A stretch of DNA of 64,000 nt, from the NCBI GenBank assembly GCA_018434325.1, contig JAHDPO010000007.1, positions 124,001-188,000 of the forward strand, read 5' to 3'. Each line of letters opens with the position of its first letter. Positions within the stretch are counted from its first letter, which is position 1. Position numbers and translations under genes: made by a program. The notes under the pieces were generated by a model, which searched no databases, was not told the DNA's origin, and saw only the letters and a program-made list of their open reading frames with translations. The DNA is from Clostridia bacterium. Lineage in GTDB: Bacteria; Bacillota; Peptococcia; DRI-13; UBA5745. Positions 24,694 to 33,379 of this stretch are shown piece after piece.

Positions 24694-25419
24694 TTAGACG
24701 TGCTCGATAGCTTTTGCTTTTACGCCCAGATAAGCTTCCTGAACCCGAGGATCGTTGAGCAGTTCTTCGCCGGTGCCGGACAGAGTAATCTTGCCGGTCT
24801 CCAATACATAGGCATTATCGGAGATCTCCAAAGCCTGGAAAGCGTTTTGCTCCGCCAGCAATATGGTCATACCCTGGCTTTTCAGCTCGGAAATGATATC
24901 AAAAACCTGCTGGATAATCAAAGGGGCTAAGCCCAGGGAAGGTTCATCCATCAGGAGAATCTTCGGCCGGCTCATCAGGCCTCTGGCGATGGCCACCATT
25001 TGCTGCTCGCCGCCGGATAAGGTACCGGCGTATTGCTTCAGCCTCTCCCTAATAATGGGGAAAAGGTTCATCATTTTCTCCATATCCTGCTGGATGCCAT
25101 CCTTATCTTTCCGCAAATGGGCGCCCATCAGCAAATTCTCTCTTACGGTAAGGTTGGCATAAAGGCGGCGGCGCTCCGGCACCAGGCTGATGCCCTGGGA
25201 TAGCACCCGGTGGGCTTCTTTCTCCAGAGGTTTGCCTTCATAAGTGATGCCGCCGGTTTTTGATTTCAAAACGCCGGCTATGGTCATCATCAGGGTGGAT
25301 TTACCGGCGCCGTTAGCGCCTACCAGGGAGACGACCCTACCGGGCTCTACCACCATCGTCACATCCCGTAGGGCATGGATACGGCCGTAAAATACGTTGA
25401 TTTGATCAATATTAAGCAC
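24694..25419 (-). CDS. livF: Branched-chain amino acid ABC transporter ATPase LivF
   Basis: The 241-residue ATPase has Walker A GANGAGKST, signature LSGGEQQM and Walker B ILLMDEPSLGLAP, with the LivF-type opening MLNIDQINVFYGRIHAL. It powers uptake with LivG. It starts at a GTG, overlaps the end of livG by 8 bases, and is the last gene of a five-gene operon. Substrate range of such systems runs from leucine and valine to amides and urea, so the assignment is to family only. Confidence 0.93.
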   Translation of the reverse strand: MLNIDQINVFYGRIHALRDVTMVVEPGRVVSLVGANGAGKSTLMMTIAGVLKSKTGGITYEGKPLEKEAHRVLSQGISLVPERRRLYANLTVRENLLMGAHLRKDKDGIQQDMEKMMNLFPIIRERLKQYAGTLSGGEQQMVAIARGLMSRPKILLMDEPSLGLAPLIIQQVFDIISELKSQGMTILLAEQNAFQALEISDNAYVLETGKITLSGTGEELLNDPRVQEAYLGVKAKAIEHV

Positions 25420-26206
25420 CTTTGCGTCCCTCCCCCAGGTAGGCCTTCAACACCGCAGGATTGGCCTGAATTTCTTCGGGATTGCCCTCGGCCAATTCTC
25501 GGCCGAAATTGATCACATATAAATGATCGCAAATCTCCATAACCAGATCCATATGGTGTTCAATCAAAAACACCGTCAGATTAAGCTTCTGCTGGATATC
25601 CCTGATCAAGTGGCTTAACTCCATAGATTCCTCCGGGTTCATGCCGGCGGCGGGCTCATCAAGCAGCAGCAGTTCCGGCTCTAAAGCCAAGGCCCTGGCA
25701 ATCTCCAGCTTACGCTGTAAGCCGTAGGGCATGGCGCTGGCTTGCTTATAGGCATAATCGGCAATGCCGACCAGTTCCAGATAATGCATGGCCTTCTGCC
25801 GCAGTTCTTTTTCGCCGCGCTTTACCTTGCCGGGAATAAAGGGCCAGTTGAGGAAAAAGGTTGAAGCCAAATTGTACATGGGATTTTTTAAATCCAGGGC
25901 CGTTACCACATTTTCCAGAGCCGACAGATTCTTAAACAGCCGGATATTTTGGAAGGTCCGGGCAATGCCCAGCTTGACGATCTCATCCGGCGGCCGGCCG
26001 GTGATATCCTGTCCCTTATAAATAACTTGTCCTCTGGTGGGCTGATAGACGCCGGTAATTAGGTTAAATACCGTAGTTTTGCCGGCGCCGTTGGGGCCGA
26101 TGATACCCATGATCTCTCCGGATTTGATATTGAAGGTCAGATCCTCCACCGCCACGATGCCGCCAAAGCTTTTGCTGAGGTTTTTAATTTCCAGGCTGAT
26201 GCTCAT
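25412..26206 (-). CDS. livG: Branched-chain amino acid ABC transporter ATPase LivG
   Basis: The 264-residue ATPase has Walker A GPNGAGKTT, the LivG-type signature MPYGLQRKLEIARAL and Walker B LLLLDEPAAGMNP. The C-terminus has the family's FGRELAEGNPEEI block. Its ATG overlaps the livM stop by 4 bases (ATGA), so the two are coupled. Confidence 0.94.
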   Translation of the reverse strand: MSISLEIKNLSKSFGGIVAVEDLTFNIKSGEIMGIIGPNGAGKTTVFNLITGVYQPTRGQVIYKGQDITGRPPDEIVKLGIARTFQNIRLFKNLSALENVVTALDLKNPMYNLASTFFLNWPFIPGKVKRGEKELRQKAMHYLELVGIADYAYKQASAMPYGLQRKLEIARALALEPELLLLDEPAAGMNPEESMELSHLIRDIQQKLNLTVFLIEHHMDLVMEICDHLYVINFGRELAEGNPEEIQANPAVLKAYLGEGRKGA

Positions 26207-27084
26207 GAGACCGTCCCCCCTTTATCCTGTTTTGTTCCTAAATTGCGGAAGTAGCGGATGATCCCGTTAATTGAGAACTCCCGGTAGCCCATGATGCCTT
26301 GGGGACGCAGAACCATGATGGCCACCAGCAAGGCGCCGTAAGCTACTAAACGCCACATTTCGGCTACCCGCAGCACCTCAGGCACCATAACAAAGATGAA
26401 TGCCGCGATGATCGGCCCGGTGATGCTGCCCATACCGCCGGCCACTACCGTAGCCGTAAGCAAAGTGGATTGGACGTTGGTAAACATATTAGGCTGGATA
26501 AAACGGATATGGTGGGCCATTAAAGCGCCGCCGATACCGGCACAGGCCGCACTGAAAAACAAAGACCGCAGCCGGACCTGAAACAGGTTGATACCGGCCA
26601 TTTCCGCCGCAATATGATCTTCCCGGATAGCAATAGCCATACGGCCATAACGGGAGAAAATGAAGTTTTTCGTGAAGAACACCACGATGACAAAGATCAG
26701 GAAAACCGTAGGCAAAACGGAAAAGCGGGCTAAGCCGGCCATGCCGCGGGCGCCGTTGGTGATGGGCAGGTTCTCTAAAAGCACACGCATAGCCTCACCG
26801 AAGCCCAGTGTGGCAATAGTAAAATAGTCGCTGCGCAGCTTGGCCCGCAGTGTGGGAATCCCGATGACCAGGCTGACTAAGCCGGCCATCAATGCTGCCA
26901 TCGGTAAAGCGATAAAGAAAGGTATGCCGAAGGTTTTGGTGGCAATAGCGCAGGTATAAGCACCTACGGCCATAAAAGCAGCATGACCCAAAGACATTAA
27001 GCCTGTAAAACCGGTAAACACCGCCAGTCCTACGGCAGAAATAGCGTTGATCATACATAAAATAAGAATTCCTTGTATGTACAT
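26203..27084 (-). CDS. livM: Branched-chain amino acid ABC permease LivM
   Basis: The 293-residue membrane protein has about eight helices and the LivM landmarks GFTGLMSLGHAAFMAVGAY near the start and an AADRIREDH-type loop written here as AIREDHIAAEMAGIN. It forms the channel with LivH. It overlaps livG by 4 bases and follows livH by 11 bases. Confidence 0.93.
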   Translation of the reverse strand: MYIQGILILCMINAISAVGLAVFTGFTGLMSLGHAAFMAVGAYTCAIATKTFGIPFFIALPMAALMAGLVSLVIGIPTLRAKLRSDYFTIATLGFGEAMRVLLENLPITNGARGMAGLARFSVLPTVFLIFVIVVFFTKNFIFSRYGRMAIAIREDHIAAEMAGINLFQVRLRSLFFSAACAGIGGALMAHHIRFIQPNMFTNVQSTLLTATVVAGGMGSITGPIIAAFIFVMVPEVLRVAEMWRLVAYGALLVAIMVLRPQGIMGYREFSINGIIRYFRNLGTKQDKGGTVS

Positions 27085-27095
27085 GAGCTACCTCC

Positions 27096-27980
27096 TTAAA
27101 CCTTTTCTTCCAGGTATTTGCCAAAAAGACCTGATGGCATAAATACCAGGAAAATAATGAGGGTGCCAAAGCTGAATACGTCCCTCAGCGTGGAGGACAC
27201 ATATACGGAAACAAAAGACTCCAAAACGCCCAGGATGATGCCGCCTACTACGGCGCCGGGCAGGCTGCCCAAGCCGCCGATCACCGCCGCCACGTAAGCC
27301 TTATTGGTGATCCAGCCCATATTGGGGTAAGCCATATACTTTATGCCCAGGAAAACGCCGGAGATACCGGCAAACAAACCTGCCAGGATGAAAACCAGTC
27401 CAATAACGGCGCCCAGATTGACACCGTTAATCTCCGCCACTGTAGAGTCGTAAGATGCGGCCCGGATGGAGATGCCTGTCCTGGTATGCTGGATAAAGTA
27501 ATTCAAAATATAGATAGCAATGATCGAAAAGATAATAGCAAACAAATCCATTTTGCCCAGTGAGGCGCCAAAAATCTTTATGGTAGGTACGGCAAAGATT
27601 TGAGGATAAGCATTGTATTGGGAGCCGATGGTAGCGTACACCATGTTTTCCAGAAAAATCGATGTACCCATGGCGCTGATCATAAAGTAAAGAGGCGGCG
27701 CATGCCGTTTGCGCAAAGAGCTGTAAGCTACACGTTCATTGAAAAAGCTGAGGGTGCCGGCGCCGACCATGGCTAAAAAGAGGGCTATACCCATGCCCAC
27801 ATGGAGCTTGCTCATGGCGAAATAACCCATAAAAGATGCCAGCATGATCACCATACCGTAAGCAAAGTTGCTGAAGTTCAATATACTGAAAATCAGGGAG
27901 TAGCCTACAGCCATCAAAGAATAAATGCCGCCGATAGCCAGTCCGGTAATCAGAGTCTGAAAGATCAAGGAAAAATTCAT
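27096..27980 (-). CDS. livH: Branched-chain amino acid ABC permease LivH
   Basis: The 294-residue membrane protein opens with ITGLAIGGIYSLMAVGYSL and NFSNFAYGMVIMLASF, both LivH hallmarks, and ends with a typical GLFGKYLEEKV tail. It pairs with LivM. A hairpin with a T-run lies just upstream, between it and livK, so its expression is probably lower than that of the binding protein. Confidence 0.93.
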   Translation of the reverse strand: MNFSLIFQTLITGLAIGGIYSLMAVGYSLIFSILNFSNFAYGMVIMLASFMGYFAMSKLHVGMGIALFLAMVGAGTLSFFNERVAYSSLRKRHAPPLYFMISAMGTSIFLENMVYATIGSQYNAYPQIFAVPTIKIFGASLGKMDLFAIIFSIIAIYILNYFIQHTRTGISIRAASYDSTVAEINGVNLGAVIGLVFILAGLFAGISGVFLGIKYMAYPNMGWITNKAYVAAVIGGLGSLPGAVVGGIILGVLESFVSVYVSSTLRDVFSFGTLIIFLVFMPSGLFGKYLEEKV

Positions 27981-28009
27981 TAGGGAACATCTCCCTCCTT
28001 TTCTTGGCT

Positions 28010-28043
28010 AAAAACCCCGGATGGCCGCCAAGGCGGCCATCCG
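28010..28043 (-). terminator. Intra-operon hairpin between livK and livH
   Basis: A near-perfect stem (GGATGGCCGCC at 28019-28029, GGCGGCCATCC at 28032-28042, plus one outer pair) with a 2-base loop is followed on the minus strand by GGGGTTTTT. It looks like a leaky terminator or a 3'-end stabiliser that lets livK be made in excess of the permease. Confidence 0.75.
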
Positions 28044-28085
28044 AATCGCTCCCTTGGTAAGGAACCTGGGGCTTAAGAATGGAAC

Positions 28086-29291
28086 TTATTTCGCAGTTAC
28101 GCCTTTATGGAAGACAAACTTGCCGTCTTTAACCGTCTCGATAACGGCGGGCTTGCCAATAGGATTGTGGCTGGCGGGATCGATAGTCAGCTTGCCGGTG
28201 AGCACCTGGACGTCTTTGCAGTCGTTCAGCCACTCGGCGATAGCTGTAGGATCGGTGCTGCCCGTAGCTTTGATAGCTTCGACAACAGCCAGCAGGCCAT
28301 CTACGGCCAATACAGGGTTAGGCATGGTCGGAGCTTTGCCCCATTTAGCGGTGTAATCTTTTACCCATTGGGCAATGGCGGGGTCTTCCAGGCTGGCGAT
28401 ATTAACGAAATATCCGCCCTCGGTGGCAGCGCCGCCCAATTGAACCAACTCGTCACTGGCCCAGGCATCGCCGCCCAGGAAGTAGCATTCCATACCCAGC
28501 TCACGAGCCTGCTTCATGGCCAGACCGGCTTCTTTTTGCATGGTGGGGATGAAAAGCAACTCAGCGCCGGCATCCTTGATCTTGGACAGCTGGGCTTTGT
28601 ATTCCAGCTCGTCGCTGCGGAAGGACTCTTCAGCCACGATGGTGCCGCCATTGGCCGTGAAAGTCTCAATAAAATACTTGGCCAAATAGGTGGAGTAGTC
28701 GGAGCCTACGTCCTTCAGTACGCCGGCTTTGGTGACCTTCAGATCTTCCAGAGCAAAGGTGGCAGCTACAGAACCTTGATAAGGATCGATGAAGCAGGCC
28801 CGGAAGATGTATTTCAAGGGTTCGGTCTGGCCTTCGGGCACAGTCAGCTTCTCATTAGTGGCTGTGGTGCCGATCATCGGGATTTTGGCTTCTTCAAAGA
28901 CAGCGGAAGCGGCGATACCCACGCCGGATTGGGCAGGTCCGATAACGGCAACAACGCCGTCTTGAACCAAGCGGTTGGCTACGTTGACGCCTTCAGCCTG
29001 CTCAGCCTTGTTATCATAGGCGATGAGTTTCAGAGGTCTGCCCAGGACGCCGCCGGCGGCATTGATCTTCTCAATTTCCATGTCCAGAGCATTTTTCTCC
29101 GATTGGCCCCAAAGAGCAGAGCCGCCGGTCAGAGCTACTTCGTGACCGATCAGGATAGGCTGAGCCTCGGCAGAACCGCCGGAAGCGCCGCCTGAACCTG
29201 CCGGCGGAGTAGCAGTGCCGCCACAAGCGGCCAAAGAGACTACCAGGATTGCCATTAACAACAGAGATACCGTCTTCTTGATTCTTTTCAT
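28086..29291 (-). CDS. livK: Branched-chain amino acid ABC transporter binding lipoprotein LivK
   Basis: The 401-residue protein has a lipoprotein signal ending in SLAACGG, then a Gly/Ser linker and a type-I binding-protein fold: ILIGHEVALTGGSALWGQ, NAAGGVLGRPLKLIAYDN, and VAVIGPAQSGVGIAAS. It captures the substrate outside the membrane. The start at 29291 is chosen because GAGGGAGGG lies 7 bases before it; a TTG 18 bases upstream is too close to that site. It is the first gene of livKHMGF. No clear promoter could be called in the 117-base gap to ddh. Confidence 0.92.
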   Translation of the reverse strand: MKRIKKTVSLLLMAILVVSLAACGGTATPPAGSGGASGGSAEAQPILIGHEVALTGGSALWGQSEKNALDMEIEKINAAGGVLGRPLKLIAYDNKAEQAEGVNVANRLVQDGVVAVIGPAQSGVGIAASAVFEEAKIPMIGTTATNEKLTVPEGQTEPLKYIFRACFIDPYQGSVAATFALEDLKVTKAGVLKDVGSDYSTYLAKYFIETFTANGGTIVAEESFRSDELEYKAQLSKIKDAGAELLFIPTMQKEAGLAMKQARELGMECYFLGGDAWASDELVQLGGAATEGGYFVNIASLEDPAIAQWVKDYTAKWGKAPTMPNPVLAVDGLLAVVEAIKATGSTDPTAIAEWLNDCKDVQVLTGKLTIDPASHNPIGKPAVIETVKDGKFVFHKGVTAK

Positions 29292-29426
29292 TCGTTTACC
29301 CTCCCTCAAAGTTTAGCGAACGGCATATACGCTATAAAGTATTCGTTCTGTTTTGTAATCTTCCTTCTTTTCTTTTATAAAAAGAAATATTTTCCGAAAT
29401 TAACCGATGTTATTGCTTAATTATAA

Positions 29427-30380
29427 TTATAAACTGCTTTCCCTTAAAGAATTGCTATCCTTTATTGATAGATAGCCGATAGGTACATCAAAAGCCGTCA
29501 CCGCACCCCGGCGGCCGTCTTTATACAAACGCCAGGCCGCCCGGCAAAAACTGAGCATGACGCTGGAAGTAAATTCGGGATTGCATTCCAGCTTGACAAA
29601 AAACTCCATCAGTTCTTTATTGGAGTCTTCTCCGGTAATACCGGACCGAATGACAAAACCGCCGTGGGGTAAAGCGCTGTGTTCTTTCTGGAAGCTTGCC
29701 ATATCCACAAAAGTAACCGTCGTGTCGTAAGGCTCAAAGTAGTTGGGCATGGTGACGATTTGCTTTTCCAGCTCCGCCAGATCCGCACCTTTCTCGGCTA
29801 CGACGTAACATTCTCTTTTGTGCATCTGACGCGGAGTATACTCTTTCATATCCCCTTTGCGAACCTCTTCTAAAGTAGCTTCCACAGGGATTGTGTATTC
29901 TCTGGCATCCAAAACACCCGGCAGGCGGCGCATAGCTTCGCTGTGACCCTGGCTGACCCCTCTGCCCCAGAAAGTATAAGTTTTACCTGCGGGCACCGCC
30001 GCTTCCATCATGGCCCGCATAATGGAAAACAATCCGGGATCCCAGCCGGTGGATATCATAGACAGCTTATCAGATTGACGGGCAGCCTGATCCACGGCGG
30101 CAAAATACTCCGGTATCTTGGCGTGAGTGTCGAAAGTGTCCACGGTATTGAACAGCTTGGCTATTTCAGGAGTTTGTTGGGGGAGATCCGTAGCTGAGCC
30201 GATGCATAAAAGCATGATATCGATCTTGCCAATATACTCCTTCATTTCTTCCAATTGATTTGGAGTTTGCACGGCGAAAATCTTGACCAGCTCGAAATCC
30301 GGATTATACTTGACAGCTTTTTCCGCACCTTTGCCCAGATTGCCGTAGCCAACAATCCCTATCCTGATTTTTTCTGTCAT
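29427..30380 (-). CDS. ddh: meso-Diaminopimelate D-dehydrogenase
   Basis: The 317-residue oxidoreductase has an N-terminal NADP fold (IRIGIVGYGNLGKGAEKAV) and the family blocks CIGSATDLPQQTPEIA, FDTHAKIPEY, STGWDPGLFS, GRGVSQGHSEAMRRLPGV and MPNYFEPYDTTV. It makes meso-DAP from tetrahydrodipicolinate in one step, or runs in reverse. The enzyme is restricted to some bacteria, and having it together with dapF nearby suggests overlapping pathways. It is separated by 45 bases from the small membrane-protein genes upstream. Confidence 0.95.
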   Translation of the reverse strand: MTEKIRIGIVGYGNLGKGAEKAVKYNPDFELVKIFAVQTPNQLEEMKEYIGKIDIMLLCIGSATDLPQQTPEIAKLFNTVDTFDTHAKIPEYFAAVDQAARQSDKLSMISTGWDPGLFSIMRAMMEAAVPAGKTYTFWGRGVSQGHSEAMRRLPGVLDAREYTIPVEATLEEVRKGDMKEYTPRQMHKRECYVVAEKGADLAELEKQIVTMPNYFEPYDTTVTFVDMASFQKEHSALPHGGFVIRSGITGEDSNKELMEFFVKLECNPEFTSSVMLSFCRAAWRLYKDGRRGAVTAFDVPIGYLSIKDSNSLRESSL

Positions 30381-30425
30381 TCCTAGTCCTCCCCCGATTT
30401 AAGTAAAATTTGATGTGCCTGATCA

Positions 30426-30707
30426 CTATTTTTCTCTTTGGCGAATCACCTCTTTGCCTATGATATCCATCATGGTACGAGATATATCTGCTCGGGCCTC
30501 GTGGGACCCGCCAAGCAGCACGCCGGTAAAGAAGGCTGCCCCTAACGATATATAGGGATGCTTTACCATATAATCTTTCAATGTCAGCTGCTGCGCCTTG
30601 GCAGCCAGCCGGTCCTTGGCCAGATTCAGCTCTGCTTTGGCCTCCTCGGCGGAAACCAGCCTCTCTTCTGTCTCCTTATCTACTTGAGGCTTTTGCTGCC
30701 CATCCAT
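30426..30707 (-). CDS. Small YqjK/YqjD-like membrane-associated protein
   Basis: The 93-residue protein has a charged helical first half (KETEERLVSAEEAKAELNLA) and a short hydrophobic stretch HPYISLGAAFFTGVLLGG, then a polar tail. The start at 30707 follows AGGAGG at 8-9 bases and overlaps the preceding gene by 28 bases, so a longer reading from 30902 is rejected. It is the third of three small genes resembling the yqjD-yqjE-yqjK set of enterobacteria. Function is unknown; DUF883-type tails of this kind are found in ribosome- or envelope-associated proteins. Confidence 0.6.
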   Translation of the reverse strand: MDGQQKPQVDKETEERLVSAEEAKAELNLAKDRLAAKAQQLTLKDYMVKHPYISLGAAFFTGVLLGGSHEARADISRTMMDIIGKEVIRQREK

Positions 30708-30955
30708 AAGAAAGCACCTCCTGCCGCCAAAATCAATAGGGATGTGGCCAGCCCCGCGCCTACGGGGCCGATGGCTTGAGCTAAAGCGGTGAAACAAGTC
30801 CAGGCCAAAAGCAATAGTCCTATGGCCAGCATCAATATGCCTATGCCAAACCACCCCAGGCCTTTGATGGTTTTTGACGCCGTAAGCCGCAAAAGCTGCC
30901 ATTCTTTTTCTAAAATTTCTAGCAAATTAAGAAAGTATGCTGTAATTTCTGCCAT
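30680..30955 (-). CDS. Small two-helix membrane protein (YqjE/phage-holin-like superfamily)
   Basis: The 91-residue protein has a basic N-terminal amphipathic part (EKEWQLLRLTASKTIKGLG) and two membrane helices (about 33-55 and 63-85). This is the layout of the YqjE or holin-like family often found next to YqjD-type proteins. It overlaps the following small gene and sits 70 bases after the DUF883-like gene. A role in envelope stress or membrane organisation is inference only. Confidence 0.65.
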   Translation of the reverse strand: MAEITAYFLNLLEILEKEWQLLRLTASKTIKGLGWFGIGILMLAIGLLLLAWTCFTALAQAIGPVGAGLATSLLILAAGGAFLWMGSKSLK

Positions 30956-31025
30956 AATGTCCCCCTTATTCTTCGTAAAGCCTAATAATACGCCAAGATC
31001 AGAGCTTACGGATCTGGGCTGGCTG

Positions 31026-31328
31026 CTACCTGTGTTCCAGGGCCCGGCTTACGAGATAGCCGGCGCCGAAGGCGGCCAGCAAAAGGGGTACGGGGTTTTC
31101 TGCCATTTGGCGGCTGAGGCTTTCGGTAAGCTTTTCCGTGCCGGGAGCCAATTGTTCTTTCATCTGGCCCACGGCTGCATTCAGCTTGCCGGTCATGTCC
31201 TTCAGCAAGGCGTCAACAGACTTTTCTTCTTCTTTTGGTTCATCGCTGCGGTATTCCACCAGGGAGTCCCGCAGGATCTTGTTTTCGGCACGCAGGTTCT
31301 CCAATTCCTGCATCAATATATCTTCCAT
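31026..31328 (-). CDS. DUF883/YqjD-like membrane-tethered protein
   Basis: The 100-residue protein starts with a coiled coil (MQELENLRAENKILRDSL), continues with a polar helical middle containing DMTGKLNAAVGQMKEQL, and ends in a single hydrophobic helix with a basic end (NPVPLLLAAFGAGYLVSR). This is the ElaB/YqjD layout, in which the C-terminal helix anchors the protein in the membrane. AAGGAGG precedes the start. It is the first of three small genes in a likely operon. Confidence 0.65.
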   Translation of the reverse strand: MEDILMQELENLRAENKILRDSLVEYRSDEPKEEEKSVDALLKDMTGKLNAAVGQMKEQLAPGTEKLTESLSRQMAENPVPLLLAAFGAGYLVSRALEHR

Positions 31329-31366
31329 CGCAATCGCCTCCTTTTTCCATTATTATAACGCCTCAG

Positions 31367-31397
31367 AAGAAAAATTTCGACGGTGGAAATTTTTCTT
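31367..31397. terminator. Hairpin after the sigma-54 activator gene
   Basis: AAGAAAAATTTC (31367-31378) and GAAATTTTTCTT (31386-31397) form a perfect 12-bp stem with a 7-base loop and T-rich arms in both directions. A second inverted pair, CAATCGCCTC (31331-31340) and GAGGCGATTG (31416-31425), encloses it and includes the ribosome site of the DUF883-like gene. Confidence 0.65.
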
Positions 31398-31492
31398 TCC
31401 TGCATGCGTTTCAACGAGGCGATTGCCTAGTGATGATAGCTTAATCTTAAAGTATCGGATATTGCCGCAGACGTCCTCGTTATAACGCAGAA

Positions 31493-33298
31493 TTATTCAA
31501 TGAGGCCATGCTTTTTTAATTTGTTATAAAATGTGGTTCTGGCAATATTCAGCACCTTGGCCGCTTCCGCCCGATTGCCTTTCGTCAGCTCCAAGGCTGC
31601 GGTAATCGATTCTTTCTCGGCCTGGCCGGAAGCCTCCCGCAAAGGCAGCATACTGCGTTCCTGAAATTTCTTGCCCAAAAAATTGATGAAACGCTTGGGC
31701 AGGTCTTCCAGAGTGATGGTCTGAGACTCCGCCATATTGACGGCGCTTTCCAGGACATTTTCTAATTCCCGGATGTTGCCCGGCCAATCATAAAGATAAA
31801 AAATGTATTTTACGTCTTCGTCGATCTGCCTGACCATCTTGCCCACTTTTTTGCTGATTACGGGCAGGAAGTAGTCGACGAGATTCCAGATATCTTCTTT
31901 ATGCTCCCGCAGAGGAGCCAGTTCCAGGGTAATCACATTCAGCCGGTAGAACAAGTCTGCCCGGAATTTGCCTGTCCTGACCTGTTCCTCCAGATCCTGA
32001 TGGGTGGCGGCAATGATCCTGACGTCAATTTCAATAGGAGCAACCGCCCCTACGGGATAAACGCGGTTTTCCTGAAGCACCTGAAGAATTTTGGCCTGAA
32101 GCTCCAAATTCATGTCGCCGATCTCGTCAAGAAAGATAGTACCGCCGTTGGCAGACATGAAGCGGCCGATTTTGCCCTTGCCGCTGGCGCCGGTAAAAGA
32201 ACCGGCTTGATAGCCGAAGAGCTCGCTTTCCAAAAGAGACGGCGGGATGGCCGCCATATTGATGGCCACAAAATTTTTATCGGAGCGGGAGCTGTTGTCG
32301 TGGATGGCTTTGGCAAATACGCCTTTGCCGGTGCCGCTTTCCCCCAGCAGCAAAACGGTGGATTTTGATTGAGATATCTTGGCGGCCATTCTGACTGTGG
32401 ATTGCAGGAGCTTGGAAGAGCCTACGATAGAGGAGAAAGCCTGCTCGTATTTTTCATTTTCCTGGATAATGGCCTGATACTGTTTGACCTCCGTCAAATC
32501 GTTGAAAATCAATACTGCGCCGCCATCATCATCGGCGTTGACCGTAGCCAGAAAATAGACGAGACTGACCTGTACTTCAATATTTTCTACATAATCCTGC
32601 TCTTTATGCATAACGGCCCGGATCGCCTGGAGGCATTTTTGATCGGGGAAAAAATCCATGAAGTTTTTCCCTTTGTAGCCGAGAGGATCATAAAACTGGC
32701 CTTTGGCAGCCCAGGCTTTGCCTCTCAGAATATCGCCAAAGCTCTCATTTCTTAAGGTATAGCCCCTATCCTGGTAGAAAGCGATCTCTTTCGTATCCCT
32801 TTCCAGAATCACCATCATGGCATTATGGGTTTGATAACGCATTTCAAGGTGGCATTGGCCTACGCTGATCGTCAGAGTATTGTGTATTTCATTGATCTGC
32901 AAATTGGCTTCTATATCCTTTGTAATGCCGCAGGAAAGGTCGATAAGGAAATCGGAAGCCATGTAACGGGCCAGCTTGACGGCAGCGGAACCGGCGGGGG
33001 CTCCCATAGCGCCCACTGCCAATATCCCGTCGCCCTTCTCAATGTTGCGGATGTCCACACCGATGCAGCTCAGATCCTGCTTCATCAGAACATCATCTTC
33101 AAAGTCCACGTAATTGCAGGCTACCAAAACCAAATCCCCCGGTTTAATTATGCCGGCAGGATGACCGGGTCCCTGGTTACTGCTGATCCCCATCATCTTC
33201 ATAAAAGGGATATTGGCATAGGTGATATTCAGATCTCGATCCAAGTAGACAATACCTTCGGCAATCAGATCCAGAAGCTTCGCTAACTTTTTTTCCAT
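31493..33298 (-). CDS. Sigma-54-dependent transcription activator (PAS, AAA+, Fis-type HTH)
   Basis: The 601-residue protein has an N-terminal PAS (LIAEGIVYLDRDLNITYANI), a middle region unlike a receiver domain, a second PAS-like part, then the AAA+ core. Core motifs are Walker A GESGTGKGVF (about 317), the sigma-54 contact loop as GSFTGA (about 363, a tolerated form of GAFTGA) and Walker B GGTIFLDEIGD. The C-terminus is a Fis-type HTH, NRAEAAKVLNIARTTFYNKL. The start at 33298 has AGGTGAGGG upstream. Its own upstream region carries a sigma-54 promoter and two dyad sites, so it probably activates itself. Targets elsewhere are unknown. Confidence 0.93.
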   Translation of the reverse strand: MEKKLAKLLDLIAEGIVYLDRDLNITYANIPFMKMMGISSNQGPGHPAGIIKPGDLVLVACNYVDFEDDVLMKQDLSCIGVDIRNIEKGDGILAVGAMGAPAGSAAVKLARYMASDFLIDLSCGITKDIEANLQINEIHNTLTISVGQCHLEMRYQTHNAMMVILERDTKEIAFYQDRGYTLRNESFGDILRGKAWAAKGQFYDPLGYKGKNFMDFFPDQKCLQAIRAVMHKEQDYVENIEVQVSLVYFLATVNADDDGGAVLIFNDLTEVKQYQAIIQENEKYEQAFSSIVGSSKLLQSTVRMAAKISQSKSTVLLLGESGTGKGVFAKAIHDNSSRSDKNFVAINMAAIPPSLLESELFGYQAGSFTGASGKGKIGRFMSANGGTIFLDEIGDMNLELQAKILQVLQENRVYPVGAVAPIEIDVRIIAATHQDLEEQVRTGKFRADLFYRLNVITLELAPLREHKEDIWNLVDYFLPVISKKVGKMVRQIDEDVKYIFYLYDWPGNIRELENVLESAVNMAESQTITLEDLPKRFINFLGKKFQERSMLPLREASGQAEKESITAALELTKGNRAEAAKVLNIARTTFYNKLKKHGLIE

Positions 33299-33320
33299 AA
33301 TCGCCCTCACCTTATCTTAG

Positions 33321-33342
33321 ACTTATGCAGGATTTATGCCAA
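33321..33342 (-). promoter_or_regulatory. Sigma-54 (-24/-12) promoter of the activator gene
   Basis: On the minus strand TTGGCATAAATCCTGCAT has GG and GC exactly 10 bases apart, the strict sigma-54 spacing. It lies about 25 bases upstream of the activator's ribosome site. Confidence 0.78.
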
Positions 33343-33379
33343 GTCAACACTGGCCTGATTCCTAAACACAGGTTTAAGA

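Noticed and set aside
28107-29195. A 362-codon plus-strand frame across livK
   Set aside because: Antisense to a gene with complete signal peptide and family motifs; no homology or promoter.
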